64,000 bases of DNA from Nitrospirota bacterium (GTDB lineage: Bacteria; Nitrospirota; Nitrospiria; Nitrospirales; Nitrospiraceae), in the NCBI GenBank assembly GCA_030684575.1, contig JAUXVD010000021.1, positions 156,633 through 220,632 of the forward strand, given 5' to 3'. How positions within the stretch are numbered: position 1 is the stretch's first letter; the number at the start of each line of letters is the position of its first letter. The translations under genes were made by a program, and so were the position numbers. Shown here one piece after another: positions 56,695 to 64,000 of the stretch. The notes below the pieces were generated by a model. That model searched no databases, was not told where the DNA came from, and saw nothing but the letters and a program-made list of their open reading frames with translations.

Positions 56695-59157
56695 ATGCCC
56701 CCTGATGAACGGTTAGGACAGATCGCCATTGAAGACGAGATGCGCTCGTCGTACCTGAGTTATGCGATGAGCGTCATCGTGGGCCGGGCGCTCCCCGACG
56801 TGCGCGACGGGCTCAAGCCGGTCCATCGCCGCATTCTCCATGGCATGAACGAAATGGGCCTGGCGTCGAACCGGGCCTATCGTAAGTCTGCCAAGATCGT
56901 CGGCGAAATCATGGGGAACTACCATCCCCACGGGGACAGTGCGATCTACGACACCCTCGTTCGCATGGCGCAACCCTTCAACATGCGGTACATGCTCGTG
57001 GACGGGCAGGGTAACTTTGGGTCGGTCGACGGCGATCCGCCGGCGGCCATGCGGTATACCGAAGCCCGCCTGACCAAGGTGGCCGAAGACATGCTCGCCG
57101 ACATCGACAAGGATACGGTCGATTTCGGACCGAACTACGACGAGTCGCTGGTTGAACCGCTGGTCCTTCCTTCGAAAATCCCGAATCTTCTCGTCAACGG
57201 CGCCGGCGGCATTGCGGTGGGTTATTCCACCAACATTCCGACCCACAATGTCGGTGAAGTGATCGAAGCGCTGCTGCTGTTCTTGGAGAATCCTGAGATC
57301 ACGATTCCTCAGCTCATGAAGAAGATTCCCGGTCCGGACTTCCCGACGGCCGGGTTTATCTACGGCACGGCCGGCATCAAGTCCGCCTACGAAAGCGGTC
57401 GGGGTCTGTTGACGCTGCGCGCAAAAGTGAAGGTCGAGACGGATGAACGCACGGATCGTGAACGGCTGATCGTCACGGAACTGCCCTATCAGGTCAATAA
57501 ATCCAAGCTGATCGAAAAGATTGCCGAGTTGATCCGCGACGAACGGATCAAAGGGATTTCCGATCTGCGCGACGAGTCCGACCGGGACGGCATCCGCGTG
57601 GTCATCGAACTCAAGCGCGGAGAGATTCCGCTCATCACGTTGAACAATCTGTACAAGCTGACGCAACTTCAGACGACCTTCGGGGTCATCATGCTCGCGT
57701 TGGTCAATAACCGGCCCGAGGTCTTGAATCTCAAGCAGATCCTGCATCATTTCATCGAGCACCGGCGTGAAGTGGTGGTGCGTCGGACGGCCTTCGAGCT
57801 ACGCAAGGCGGAAGAGCGGGCCCATATCCTCGAGGGCCTCAAGATTGCGCTCGACAACCTGGATGCGGTGATTGCCTTGATCCGACGGGCGTCATCGCCC
57901 GATGAAGCCCGCGTGGGCTTGATGCGTGAATTTACGCTGACCGAAATCCAGTCGAATGCAATCCTAGAGATGCGGCTCCAGCGTCTCACGCAATTGGAAC
58001 GCAACAAGCTCATCGAAGAATATAAAGAAGTCTTGAAGCAGATCGAGCGACTCAAGTCGATCTTGAGCAGCGAAACGCTGGTGCGGACGATCATCAAGGA
58101 TGAGCTCATCGAAGTGCGGGAAGCCTATAAGGACGAGCGCCGCACCCAGATCGTGAAAGAAGAAGCGGAGATCACCCTGGAAGACATGATCGCGAACGAA
58201 GAGGTGGTCGTCACGATCTCACATGCCGGCTATATCAAGCGTAATCCGGTCACCCTCTATCGTGCACAGCGGCGCGGCGGCAAGGGCAAAATCGGGATGG
58301 GGGTCAAGGAAGAGGACTTTGTCGTCACCCTGTTCACGGCCTCCACGCATGAGTCGCTCCTGTTCTTCACGGATGCCGGGAAGGTCTATTGGCTGAAAGT
58401 GCATGAGATTCCGGATGCAGGGCGGGCCGCGAAGGGCAAAGCCCTCGTGAACCTCTTGGCGCTGACCGGCGATGAGAAGGTGACGGCGACGGTGCCGGTC
58501 AAGGAGTTCCGCGACGACCGGTTCGTCGTCATGGCGACCAAGCAGGGCATCATCAAGAAGACGGAACTGGCGGCCTACGGGAATCCCCGCCTGGGTGGCA
58601 TCATCGCGCTGTCGTTGGATAAGGGAGATCGCCTCATCAGTGTGCATGTCACCGACGGCCAACGGGAGATCTTGTTGGGTACGAAGAAGGGCATCACGAT
58701 TCGATTCAAAGAAGACGACGTCCGTCCGATGGGACGCACGGCGCATGGCGTGCGCGGCATTGCGCTGGAGGAAGGCAACGAAGTCATCGGCATGGAAACC
58801 ATCACGCCGGACTCCACCACCCAGATCCTCACGGTCACGGAGGGCGGTTACGGGAAGCGTACACCGGTGAATGAGTATCGCATCCAGGGACGCGGGGGGA
58901 AGGGCATCATCAGCGTAAAGACCAATGAGCGCAACGGACTGGCCGTCGGGTTCCTGCAAGTCCGGGATGGCGATGAAATCATGCTGATGGCCGCTCACGG
59001 CAAGGTGCTCCGGTGCAAGGTGGATGAGTTCCGCGAGATCGGCCGGAATACGCAGGGCGTTCGAATCCTCGATCTCGATGGTGAGGGCGACCGGGTTGTG
59101 GCGGTCGCGCGATTGGCGGAAGCGGTCGAAGTGCTGCCTGAAGAGGGTGGCGCGTAA
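56695..59157 (+). CDS. gyrA: DNA gyrase subunit A
   Basis: An 820-residue DNA-breaking subunit. The catalytic Tyr is Y121 (AMRYTEARL). Quinolone-contact residues appear wild-type: Ser82 and Asp86 in GDSAIYD. The C-terminal domain has the GyrA box QRRGGKG. It forms an A2B2 gyrase with GyrB. ATG 56695 is preceded by GGAG. No terminator is evident before the next gene, 28 bases away. Confidence 0.97.
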   Translation: MPPDERLGQIAIEDEMRSSYLSYAMSVIVGRALPDVRDGLKPVHRRILHGMNEMGLASNRAYRKSAKIVGEIMGNYHPHGDSAIYDTLVRMAQPFNMRYMLVDGQGNFGSVDGDPPAAMRYTEARLTKVAEDMLADIDKDTVDFGPNYDESLVEPLVLPSKIPNLLVNGAGGIAVGYSTNIPTHNVGEVIEALLLFLENPEITIPQLMKKIPGPDFPTAGFIYGTAGIKSAYESGRGLLTLRAKVKVETDERTDRERLIVTELPYQVNKSKLIEKIAELIRDERIKGISDLRDESDRDGIRVVIELKRGEIPLITLNNLYKLTQLQTTFGVIMLALVNNRPEVLNLKQILHHFIEHRREVVVRRTAFELRKAEERAHILEGLKIALDNLDAVIALIRRASSPDEARVGLMREFTLTEIQSNAILEMRLQRLTQLERNKLIEEYKEVLKQIERLKSILSSETLVRTIIKDELIEVREAYKDERRTQIVKEEAEITLEDMIANEEVVVTISHAGYIKRNPVTLYRAQRRGGKGKIGMGVKEEDFVVTLFTASTHESLLFFTDAGKVYWLKVHEIPDAGRAAKGKALVNLLALTGDEKVTATVPVKEFRDDRFVVMATKQGIIKKTELAAYGNPRLGGIIALSLDKGDRLISVHVTDGQREILLGTKKGITIRFKEDDVRPMGRTAHGVRGIALEEGNEVIGMETITPDSTTQILTVTEGGYGKRTPVNEYRIQGRGGKGIISVKTNERNGLAVGFLQVRDGDEIMLMAAHGKVLRCKVDEFREIGRNTQGVRILDLDGEGDRVVAVARLAEAVEVLPEEGGA

Positions 59158-59185
59158 AAGGTCGCGCGGCGATATCTTCTTTGTT

Positions 59186-59794
59186 ATGCACGAACAGGAT
59201 GTTTCTTCAACGACCCCTTCCGGACCTCAGCCGAAGAAGCCACTGGATACGGTCGTCAAGATGGCCCTGGGTGTGTTCGTCGGGTCGTTTGTCCTGATCT
59301 GGGGCGGGATGTATCTGAGCCGTCCCGATCGTTCGATCCCTCCTTTTAGCATCGGGTCGCAAGAAGAGACGTCCGTTGCGATTCATGTCCCCTCGTGGAC
59401 GAGCGATCAGGAAATTGAAACGCTGATCGAGCGCTTCCGCAAAGTCGGCCGCGAATCGAGAAATTTCGGGTCACTCAAAGTGAGACCGACGACGCCGGAC
59501 GATCCGACCAACCGCTACCGCCGACTCACCCTCTATGTGTTTTCCCTCGATGCCTGGGCTGATCCGATGATGCTGCACAAGTTTTTGACCGGTGAAGATC
59601 GTGATGTGCGTGACGGGTTTCGAAAATCCTTACGGGGGCTGTACCAGATTACTGAGTCGGACGAAGAAGGGCGGATCGGTCCCATGCTGGATGGTCCTGA
59701 GACTCCGGCGACGAAGGTCTATGCCCACCAGCTTTTCAAAGGTCCGCTCACCGTGCCGTTGGTCCAGGCGGTCGAGCCAGTGCCTGCGCCATGA
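59186..59794 (+). CDS. Membrane-anchored hypothetical protein
   Basis: A 202-residue protein with one helix at about 27-46 (VVKMALGVFVGSFVLIWGGM) after a Pro/Lys start, and a soluble remainder with IETLIERFRKVG and RRLTLYVFSL. It follows gyrA by 28 bases on the same strand. No family is recognised. Its last 47 bases overlap the convergent DciA-like gene. Confidence 0.65.
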   Translation: MHEQDVSSTTPSGPQPKKPLDTVVKMALGVFVGSFVLIWGGMYLSRPDRSIPPFSIGSQEETSVAIHVPSWTSDQEIETLIERFRKVGRESRNFGSLKVRPTTPDDPTNRYRRLTLYVFSLDAWADPMMLHKFLTGEDRDVRDGFRKSLRGLYQITESDEEGRIGPMLDGPETPATKVYAHQLFKGPLTVPLVQAVEPVPAP

Positions 59795-60236
59795 GTTGTG
59801 CCAGGTGATTGCGGAGCTCCGGGTCTTGAATCGTGGTCACATGTTCCGAGATCTCTGCGAGTAACGCGTCACTCGGGGGGAGGGCCGGCGCGAGATGCAC
59901 CTCGGGCAACGCAGCAGCACGGTTGGCTTTCGGCAACGATCCTACCCGCAAGACAATGTCCGTAATGAGTTCAGAACCAACGACTCTGTTAAGCTTTTCG
60001 ATGAGCGTCGGTTTCAGGAACGTAAGTTGGTGCAGCCAGACGCTGTTGTGGACTAAGAGGTAGAGTTTCTTGTATCGAATCTGATCGGGCCAGGTATTCG
60101 AGGCCATGGGTTCCCCGACGATCGAGACCCAATTCCGCCGTAAGCGGCTTTCGAGCAGCATGGCGTCGAATCCAAGACGGCGAGCCAGTGCTTCGAGGAC
60201 GCTGAATACTGAATCGTTGGAGCTGAGTCCGCCCAT
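59748..60236 (-). CDS. dciA: DciA-like (DUF721) protein
   Basis: A 162-residue protein with the DUF721 core: RNWVSIVGEPMASNTWPD, then KLYLLVHNSVWLHQLTFLKPTLIEKLN. DciA is the ancestral helicase loader that helps DnaB onto the origin in bacteria lacking DnaC. Its place beside the origin cluster fits that task. It converges with the 59186 gene, overlapping by 47 bases. ATG 60236. Confidence 0.8.
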   Translation of the reverse strand: MGGLSSNDSVFSVLEALARRLGFDAMLLESRLRRNWVSIVGEPMASNTWPDQIRYKKLYLLVHNSVWLHQLTFLKPTLIEKLNRVVGSELITDIVLRVGSLPKANRAAALPEVHLAPALPPSDALLAEISEHVTTIQDPELRNHLAQLMAQALARPPGPTAR

Positions 60237-60367
60237 GGAGCCATCATAGCAAAATCGGTTGGGGCAATCAGTAGCCGGCTCCCGGTTATATTCGGATGGT
60301 CCTTTCCTGGTATTCTAGAGCGAATGTTGTCCGCACGTATATTGTGGCCATGAAAGTCTGACGACTG

Positions 60368-60847
60368 ATGGGGAAAGAGAGAGAGAGCTTCGAACGGCCG
60401 GTGGTCACGAACCGTAAGGCGTACCACGACTACTTCATTGAAGAGAAGTTCGAGGCGGGTATCATGCTCCAGGGCACGGAGGTCAAGTCTCTCCGTGAGG
60501 GGCGCGTGAACCTGTCAGATAGTTATGCCAGCGTGAAAGAAGGACAGATCTTTCTTCACCATTGCCACATCAGTCCGTACAGCCACGGCAACCTTTCGAA
60601 TCATGAACCGCTCCGTACCAGGAAACTCCTGCTCCATCGCAAGGAGATCAATAAACTCCTCGTCAAGACGCAGCAGCAGGGGCTGACGATCATCCCGCTC
60701 CGCATCTATTTCTCTAAGCGTGGCCTGGCCAAAGTCGAACTCGGCTTGGCGAAAGGCAAAAAACAGCATGACCGCCGGGAGTCCGACAAGACGCGTGAAG
60801 CCAGCCGTGAAGTGGAGCGGGCGATGAAAGGGTCGCGGCACGATTAA
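60368..60847 (+). CDS. smpB: tmRNA-binding protein SmpB
   Basis: A 159-residue SmpB: VTNRKAYHDYFIEEKFEAGI, LQGTEVKSLREGRVNLSDSY, and a basic C-terminal tail KGKKQHDRRESDKTR that mimics a tRNA arm. It brings tmRNA to stalled ribosomes. Starts at ATG 60368. No ssrA gene is evident in the following 187 bases, which instead hold a promoter for the doxX operon. Confidence 0.95.
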   Translation: MGKERESFERPVVTNRKAYHDYFIEEKFEAGIMLQGTEVKSLREGRVNLSDSYASVKEGQIFLHHCHISPYSHGNLSNHEPLRTRKLLLHRKEINKLLVKTQQQGLTIIPLRIYFSKRGLAKVELGLAKGKKQHDRRESDKTREASREVERAMKGSRHD

Positions 60848-60936
60848 TTCGCACCGGTCCGTTTCCTGCCATCTCGTCCGAACCGATTGATCCCACTCAC
60901 ATTTTTGCAAATAAACCAGGGAGTGAATTTTCTCTC

Positions 60937-60967
60937 TTGACATTGTCCTAGTTAGGACTAATATAAT
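60937..60967 (+). promoter_or_regulatory. Promoter with palindrome in a 19-base spacer, ahead of the doxX operon
   Basis: TTGACA (60937-60942) and TATAAT (60962-60967) are perfect but 19 bases apart. The perfect palindrome GTCCTA-GT-TAGGAC (60945-60958) fills the spacer. Such spacing is typical of MerR-family activation (e.g. SoxR, MerR), but Rrf2/MarR/HxlR repression by steric block is also possible. It would control the gene run to 63898. Confidence 0.7.
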
Positions 60968-61034
60968 CGACATGTCGGACGGTGCAATGTTCGGCGATGG
61001 GACGGAGCGGTGAGGCCATTCAAGGGGGTGCGTG

Positions 61035-61478
61035 ATGCGGCAATTATTTTACACAGACAATAACTGGGTAGGTCTTATTCTCCGTGTGACGCTCGGACTG
61101 GTGATATTCCCGCACGGAGCCCAGAAGTTGTTGGGTTGGTATGGCGGGTTCGGATTCGCCGGAACCATGGGATTCTTCACGGAGACCATGCATTTGCCCT
61201 GGATCGTTGCTTTTTTGGTGATCGTGGGAGAGTCCTTCGGCAGTATCGCTCTGTTGCTCGGGCTGTTGACGCGCTTCACGGCGGCAAGTTTCATCGTGAT
61301 CATGCTTGGCGCCATCACCACCTCGCATCTCCCGAACGGCTTCTTCATGAATTGGTTCGGGAAACAGGCCGGCGAAGGATACGAGTACCATCTTCTGGTC
61401 ATTGGGATCGCGGCGGCATTGCTGGTCACAGGCGCAGGCCGGTGGTCTGCGGACCGTATCATGACTGAGAAGTTATAA
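61035..61478 (+). CDS. DoxX family membrane protein
   Basis: A 147-residue protein with four helices (about 12-30, 50-72, 78-98, 118-138). LRVTLGLVIFPHGAQKLLGWYGG is the DoxX signature. DoxX proteins are linked with thiol and quinone stress responses. It starts at ATG 61035 after AAGGGGG; a GTG three bases before is less likely. First gene of a four-gene operon. Confidence 0.85.
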   Translation: MRQLFYTDNNWVGLILRVTLGLVIFPHGAQKLLGWYGGFGFAGTMGFFTETMHLPWIVAFLVIVGESFGSIALLLGLLTRFTAASFIVIMLGAITTSHLPNGFFMNWFGKQAGEGYEYHLLVIGIAAALLVTGAGRWSADRIMTEKL

Positions 61479-61505
61479 CGGTTGCCGGGTAAAGGAGGCT
61501 CCACC

Positions 61506-62363
61506 ATGTTCGTTGTTGTCGGTGCCACCGGGAATACGGGATCAGCGGTTGTCGAGACCTTGCTCAATCGGAAGCAGCCGGTACGAATCGTGGTGCGCTC
61601 GCCTGAGAAGGCTGTGTCTTGGAGCGCGAAGGGGGTGGAGGTTGCGGTCGCCTCGTTGGAGGATGTGCCGGCGATGACGAAAGCCTTGGAAGGCGCGTCG
61701 GGTCTCTATCTGCTGGTTCCTCCAAACTATGGGGCAACGGCCTGGCTCTCTGAGCAACGGCAACGTATGGATCAGGCCGCACAAGCTGTGAAGGCCAGCG
61801 GGATCACGCACGTCGTCTTCTTGTCGTCAATCGGCGCCCACATGGCGAAAGGCACGGGGCCCATCCAGGCCGTTCGTTATGGCGAGCAGGCGCTCGGGGC
61901 TGTGACCAAGCATCTGACGACCCTGCGTCCCTGCTCTTTCATGGTGAACTGGGCACCGGGAATCGGCATGGCCAAGGGTCAAGGTATCCTGCCCACCTTT
62001 ATTGCGCCGACGGCGAAGGTGCCGATGGTCTCGACCAAAGACATCGGTCGTGTGGGCGCGGAGCAGTTGATGGCAGGGGGAAAGGGCCGGCAGGTCATCG
62101 AACTGGCGGGGCCGGAAGAGTACAGCCCCAATGATGTAGCCGTCGCACTGGGGAAGATTCTTGGGAAACCAGTCTCGGTTCAGCATGCGCCGCTTAGCGC
62201 AGTGGTGCCGACGTTCACGTCGTTCGGCTTCTCCACGGAAGCGGCAACCTTATTCGAAGAGATGTACGCAGGATTCGCCAAGGGTGCGATCGGGTACGAA
62301 CACCCTGAGCAGTTTGTGCGGGGCATGGTGACCCTTGCCGAAGCGTTGCGAGGGATGGCGTAA
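61506..62363 (+). CDS. NmrA-like NAD(P)-binding protein
   Basis: A 285-residue atypical SDR. It begins MFVVVGATGNTGSAVVETLL (GxxGxxG) and continues with VVFLSSIGAHM, which lacks the usual Tyr-Lys dyad. NmrA-type proteins sense NADP or reduce quinones. A strong AAAGGAGG precedes ATG 61506. Follows doxX after 27 bases, and so belongs to the same operon. Confidence 0.85.
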   Translation: MFVVVGATGNTGSAVVETLLNRKQPVRIVVRSPEKAVSWSAKGVEVAVASLEDVPAMTKALEGASGLYLLVPPNYGATAWLSEQRQRMDQAAQAVKASGITHVVFLSSIGAHMAKGTGPIQAVRYGEQALGAVTKHLTTLRPCSFMVNWAPGIGMAKGQGILPTFIAPTAKVPMVSTKDIGRVGAEQLMAGGKGRQVIELAGPEEYSPNDVAVALGKILGKPVSVQHAPLSAVVPTFTSFGFSTEAATLFEEMYAGFAKGAIGYEHPEQFVRGMVTLAEALRGMA

Positions 62364-62378
62364 GATAAGGAGGATATT

Positions 62379-63263
62379 ATGACCACAGATACGACAACTG
62401 CCAAAAATGTGCTCGGCGTCTATCAGTCCGGATCAGCGCATATGGTCGGTGACGGCTTTCCGGTGCGTAATATGATTCCAGGCATGGGTACAGATGAGCA
62501 ATTTTCTCCGTTCTTGCTCCTGGACTACATGGGGCCGAAGCAGTTTCCTCCGACCGACCGGCTACTCGGTGTGGGGGAACATCCACACCGGGGATTTGAG
62601 ACGGTCACGATCATGTATCACGGCAAGGTTGCACATCGTGACTCGACCGGGAGCGGAGGGGTCATTGGCCCTGGCGATGTCCAATGGATGACCGCCGCCT
62701 CCGGCATCGTGCATGAGGAACTGCACGAGCAAGGCTTTGCCGCACAGGGAGGGATGCTGGAAGGTATTCAGCTATGGGTCAATTTGCCGAAGGCACACAA
62801 GATGTCGACGCCGCGGTATCAGACGCTGGTGAAGGATGACATTCCGACGGTGGAGCTTGGTGGAGGAGCGGGCCGGCTTCGCGTCATCGCCGGGGAGTTT
62901 CGCGGCGTCAAGGGTCCGGCCAGGACCTTCAGCCCTGTCTATCTGTACGATCTTCGTCTGACGGCAGGACACCACACCGAGCTCACGCTGCCAGAGGGAT
63001 TCAACACGTCGGTGTTCGTGCTCAGCGGGCAAATCGTGATCAACGGGTCGCACAGGGCCAAGGATGCGGAGATTGCCCTGTTCGGAGACAGAGGCGAGCG
63101 AGTGGTGCTTGAAGCGACGGAGGATGCCACCTTGCTTGTGCTTAGCGGAGAGCCGATCCGGGAGCCGATCGCGCGCTATGGTCCGTTCGTCATGAATACT
63201 CAGGACGAGCTGGTCCAGGCTATGAACGATTACAAGGCCGGGAGGATGGGACATCTATCATGA
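62379..63263 (+). CDS. Pirin family protein
   Basis: A 294-residue bicupin. Metal ligands appear as His68, His70, His112 and Glu114 (EHPHRGFETVT and GIVHEEL), matching the iron site in known pirins. Bacterial pirins can act as quercetin dioxygenases or redox sensors. AGGAGG before ATG 62379. The last bases overlap the next gene by 4. Confidence 0.92.
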   Translation: MTTDTTTAKNVLGVYQSGSAHMVGDGFPVRNMIPGMGTDEQFSPFLLLDYMGPKQFPPTDRLLGVGEHPHRGFETVTIMYHGKVAHRDSTGSGGVIGPGDVQWMTAASGIVHEELHEQGFAAQGGMLEGIQLWVNLPKAHKMSTPRYQTLVKDDIPTVELGGGAGRLRVIAGEFRGVKGPARTFSPVYLYDLRLTAGHHTELTLPEGFNTSVFVLSGQIVINGSHRAKDAEIALFGDRGERVVLEATEDATLLVLSGEPIREPIARYGPFVMNTQDELVQAMNDYKAGRMGHLS

Positions 63264-63898
63264 CCGATCGGGCGCTCACGATCGACATTTACTCCGACGT
63301 CGTCTGTCCCTGGTGTTTCATCGGGAAACGGCGGCTTGAACGGGCGTTGGATCAACTGAATGGCGCCGCACCGGCGAACATCACCTGGCGGCCCTTTCAG
63401 TTGAATCCGACGATGCCGGAGGGGGGTCTCGAACGCAGAGCCTATCTCGAAGCAAAGTTCGGTAGCTTGGATGCGTTTCGGCAGATGGAAGAGCATGTCC
63501 TCGCGGCAGGCGCTGAGGAGCATATTGCCTTTGCGTTCGAAAACATTGCGCGGACGCCCAATACCTTTCTGGCTCATCGGCTGATTTGGTATGCCGGGCA
63601 GCAGGGCCGACAGGACGCCGTAGTCGAATCGCTCTTCCGAGGCTATTTTGAGGAGGGTGCTGATATCGGCTCTATCCCTGTGCTCGTGGAATTGGGGGAG
63701 CGAGTGGGACTGGATGCGGGAAGCTTTCTCCGAAGTGATGAGGGAGTCTCGAAGGTGAAAGAGGAAGCAGCAGCGGGTCACAGACTCGGGATTCGCGCGG
63801 TCCCCTATTTCCTGCTGAACGGGACCTATGCGCTATCCGGCGCGCAGCCGACTGAGACGTTTGTGTCGGCGCTCAAAGCGGCTGGATCAGGAGCCTGA
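63260..63898 (+). CDS. DsbA-family oxidoreductase (FrnE-like)
   Basis: A 212-residue thioredoxin-like protein with CPWC (Cys16/19) near the start, inside SDVVCPWCFIGKRRLERA, and the later GIRAVPYFLLNGTYALSGAQ. FrnE proteins are cytoplasmic disulfide isomerases. It is coupled to pirin by ATGA (63260). The four genes together look like a response to electrophile or disulfide stress. Confidence 0.9.
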   Translation: MTDRALTIDIYSDVVCPWCFIGKRRLERALDQLNGAAPANITWRPFQLNPTMPEGGLERRAYLEAKFGSLDAFRQMEEHVLAAGAEEHIAFAFENIARTPNTFLAHRLIWYAGQQGRQDAVVESLFRGYFEEGADIGSIPVLVELGERVGLDAGSFLRSDEGVSKVKEEAAAGHRLGIRAVPYFLLNGTYALSGAQPTETFVSALKAAGSGA

Positions 63899-63899
63899 C

Positions 63900-64000
63900 A
63901 TGCAGAGATGGCACCCTCACCTGGTCGTAGTGCTGAGCCTGCTTATCGGCGCCACGACGATGTACGGCCAACCCATGAATAAGCAGGATACTCAGGAATT
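63900..64000 (+). CDS. Start of an exported protein (partial)
   Basis: ATG 63900 is preceded by AGGAG and starts a frame of 33 residues to the end of the window. It opens MQRWHPHLVVVLSLLIGATT, a signal peptide. It may be the fifth gene of the doxX operon, one base after the FrnE stop. Function unknown. Confidence 0.6.
   Translation, partial: MQRWHPHLVVVLSLLIGATTMYGQPMNKQDTQE

Noticed and set aside
60848-61034. ssrA (tmRNA) gene expected next to smpB
   Set aside because: No tRNA-like ends or tag frame could be found; the gap is a promoter region.

Overview
The window looks like a bacterial chromosome segment carrying the replication origin. It is moderately GC-rich and densely coded. The closest match I can infer is a Nitrospira-type bacterium (phylum Nitrospirota): many PilZ proteins, many small zinc-ribbon proteins and lipoproteins, a DsrE/F/H-like trio beside dnaA, a double-length ThyX, and dispersed palindromic elements at gene ends. 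No rRNA, tRNA or nitrification gene is present to prove this, so taxonomy is an inference from style and content.

Layout. 0-20 kb is a mixed-strand metabolic and signalling region: PilZ protein, BaiN-like flavoprotein, exodeoxyribonuclease III, HDOD-GAF protein, a coupled minus-strand operon (dihydrolipoamide-dehydrogenase-like protein, TPR lipoprotein, small membrane protein, lipoprotein, MscS channel), a cellulose-synthase-like glycosyltransferase with two PilZ domains followed by a predicted outer-membrane barrel, leuC-leuD, CorA, a bisphosphate-nucleotidase-like protein and a beta-hydroxyacid dehydrogenase. 20-48.7 kb is almost all minus strand: aminotransferase, lytic transglycosylase, MsrA, TPR proteins, TldD/TldE, EttA, hydrolases, a 1076-residue receptor-like membrane protein, SelO, two tandem MpsC-type proteins, an AT-richer HNH endonuclease gene and the ThyX fusion.

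48.8-64 kb is almost all plus strand: hisS, three DsrE-family genes, a likely oriC, then dnaA, dnaN, gyrB and gyrA, with a DciA-like gene (minus strand), smpB and a redox-type operon doxX / NmrA / pirin / DsbA-FrnE. Gene polarity flips at about 48.7 kb. The 312-base gap before dnaA holds a DnaA box, a short GC spacer and a run of DnaA-trio triplets, so bidirectional replication very probably starts here, and the genes on each side point away from it.

Beyond the genes, the strongest signals are: (1) the origin unwinding architecture at 51261-51294; (2) a family of about 120-140 bp nested palindromes abutting stop codons, whose stems co-vary between copies; (3) a promoter with a 19-base spacer containing a 14-base palindrome ahead of the doxX operon; (4) the double PilZ cellulose-synthase-like enzyme; and (5) the large receptor-like membrane protein of unknown function. 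Five probable small genes are also described, some too short to be called by a length cut-off.
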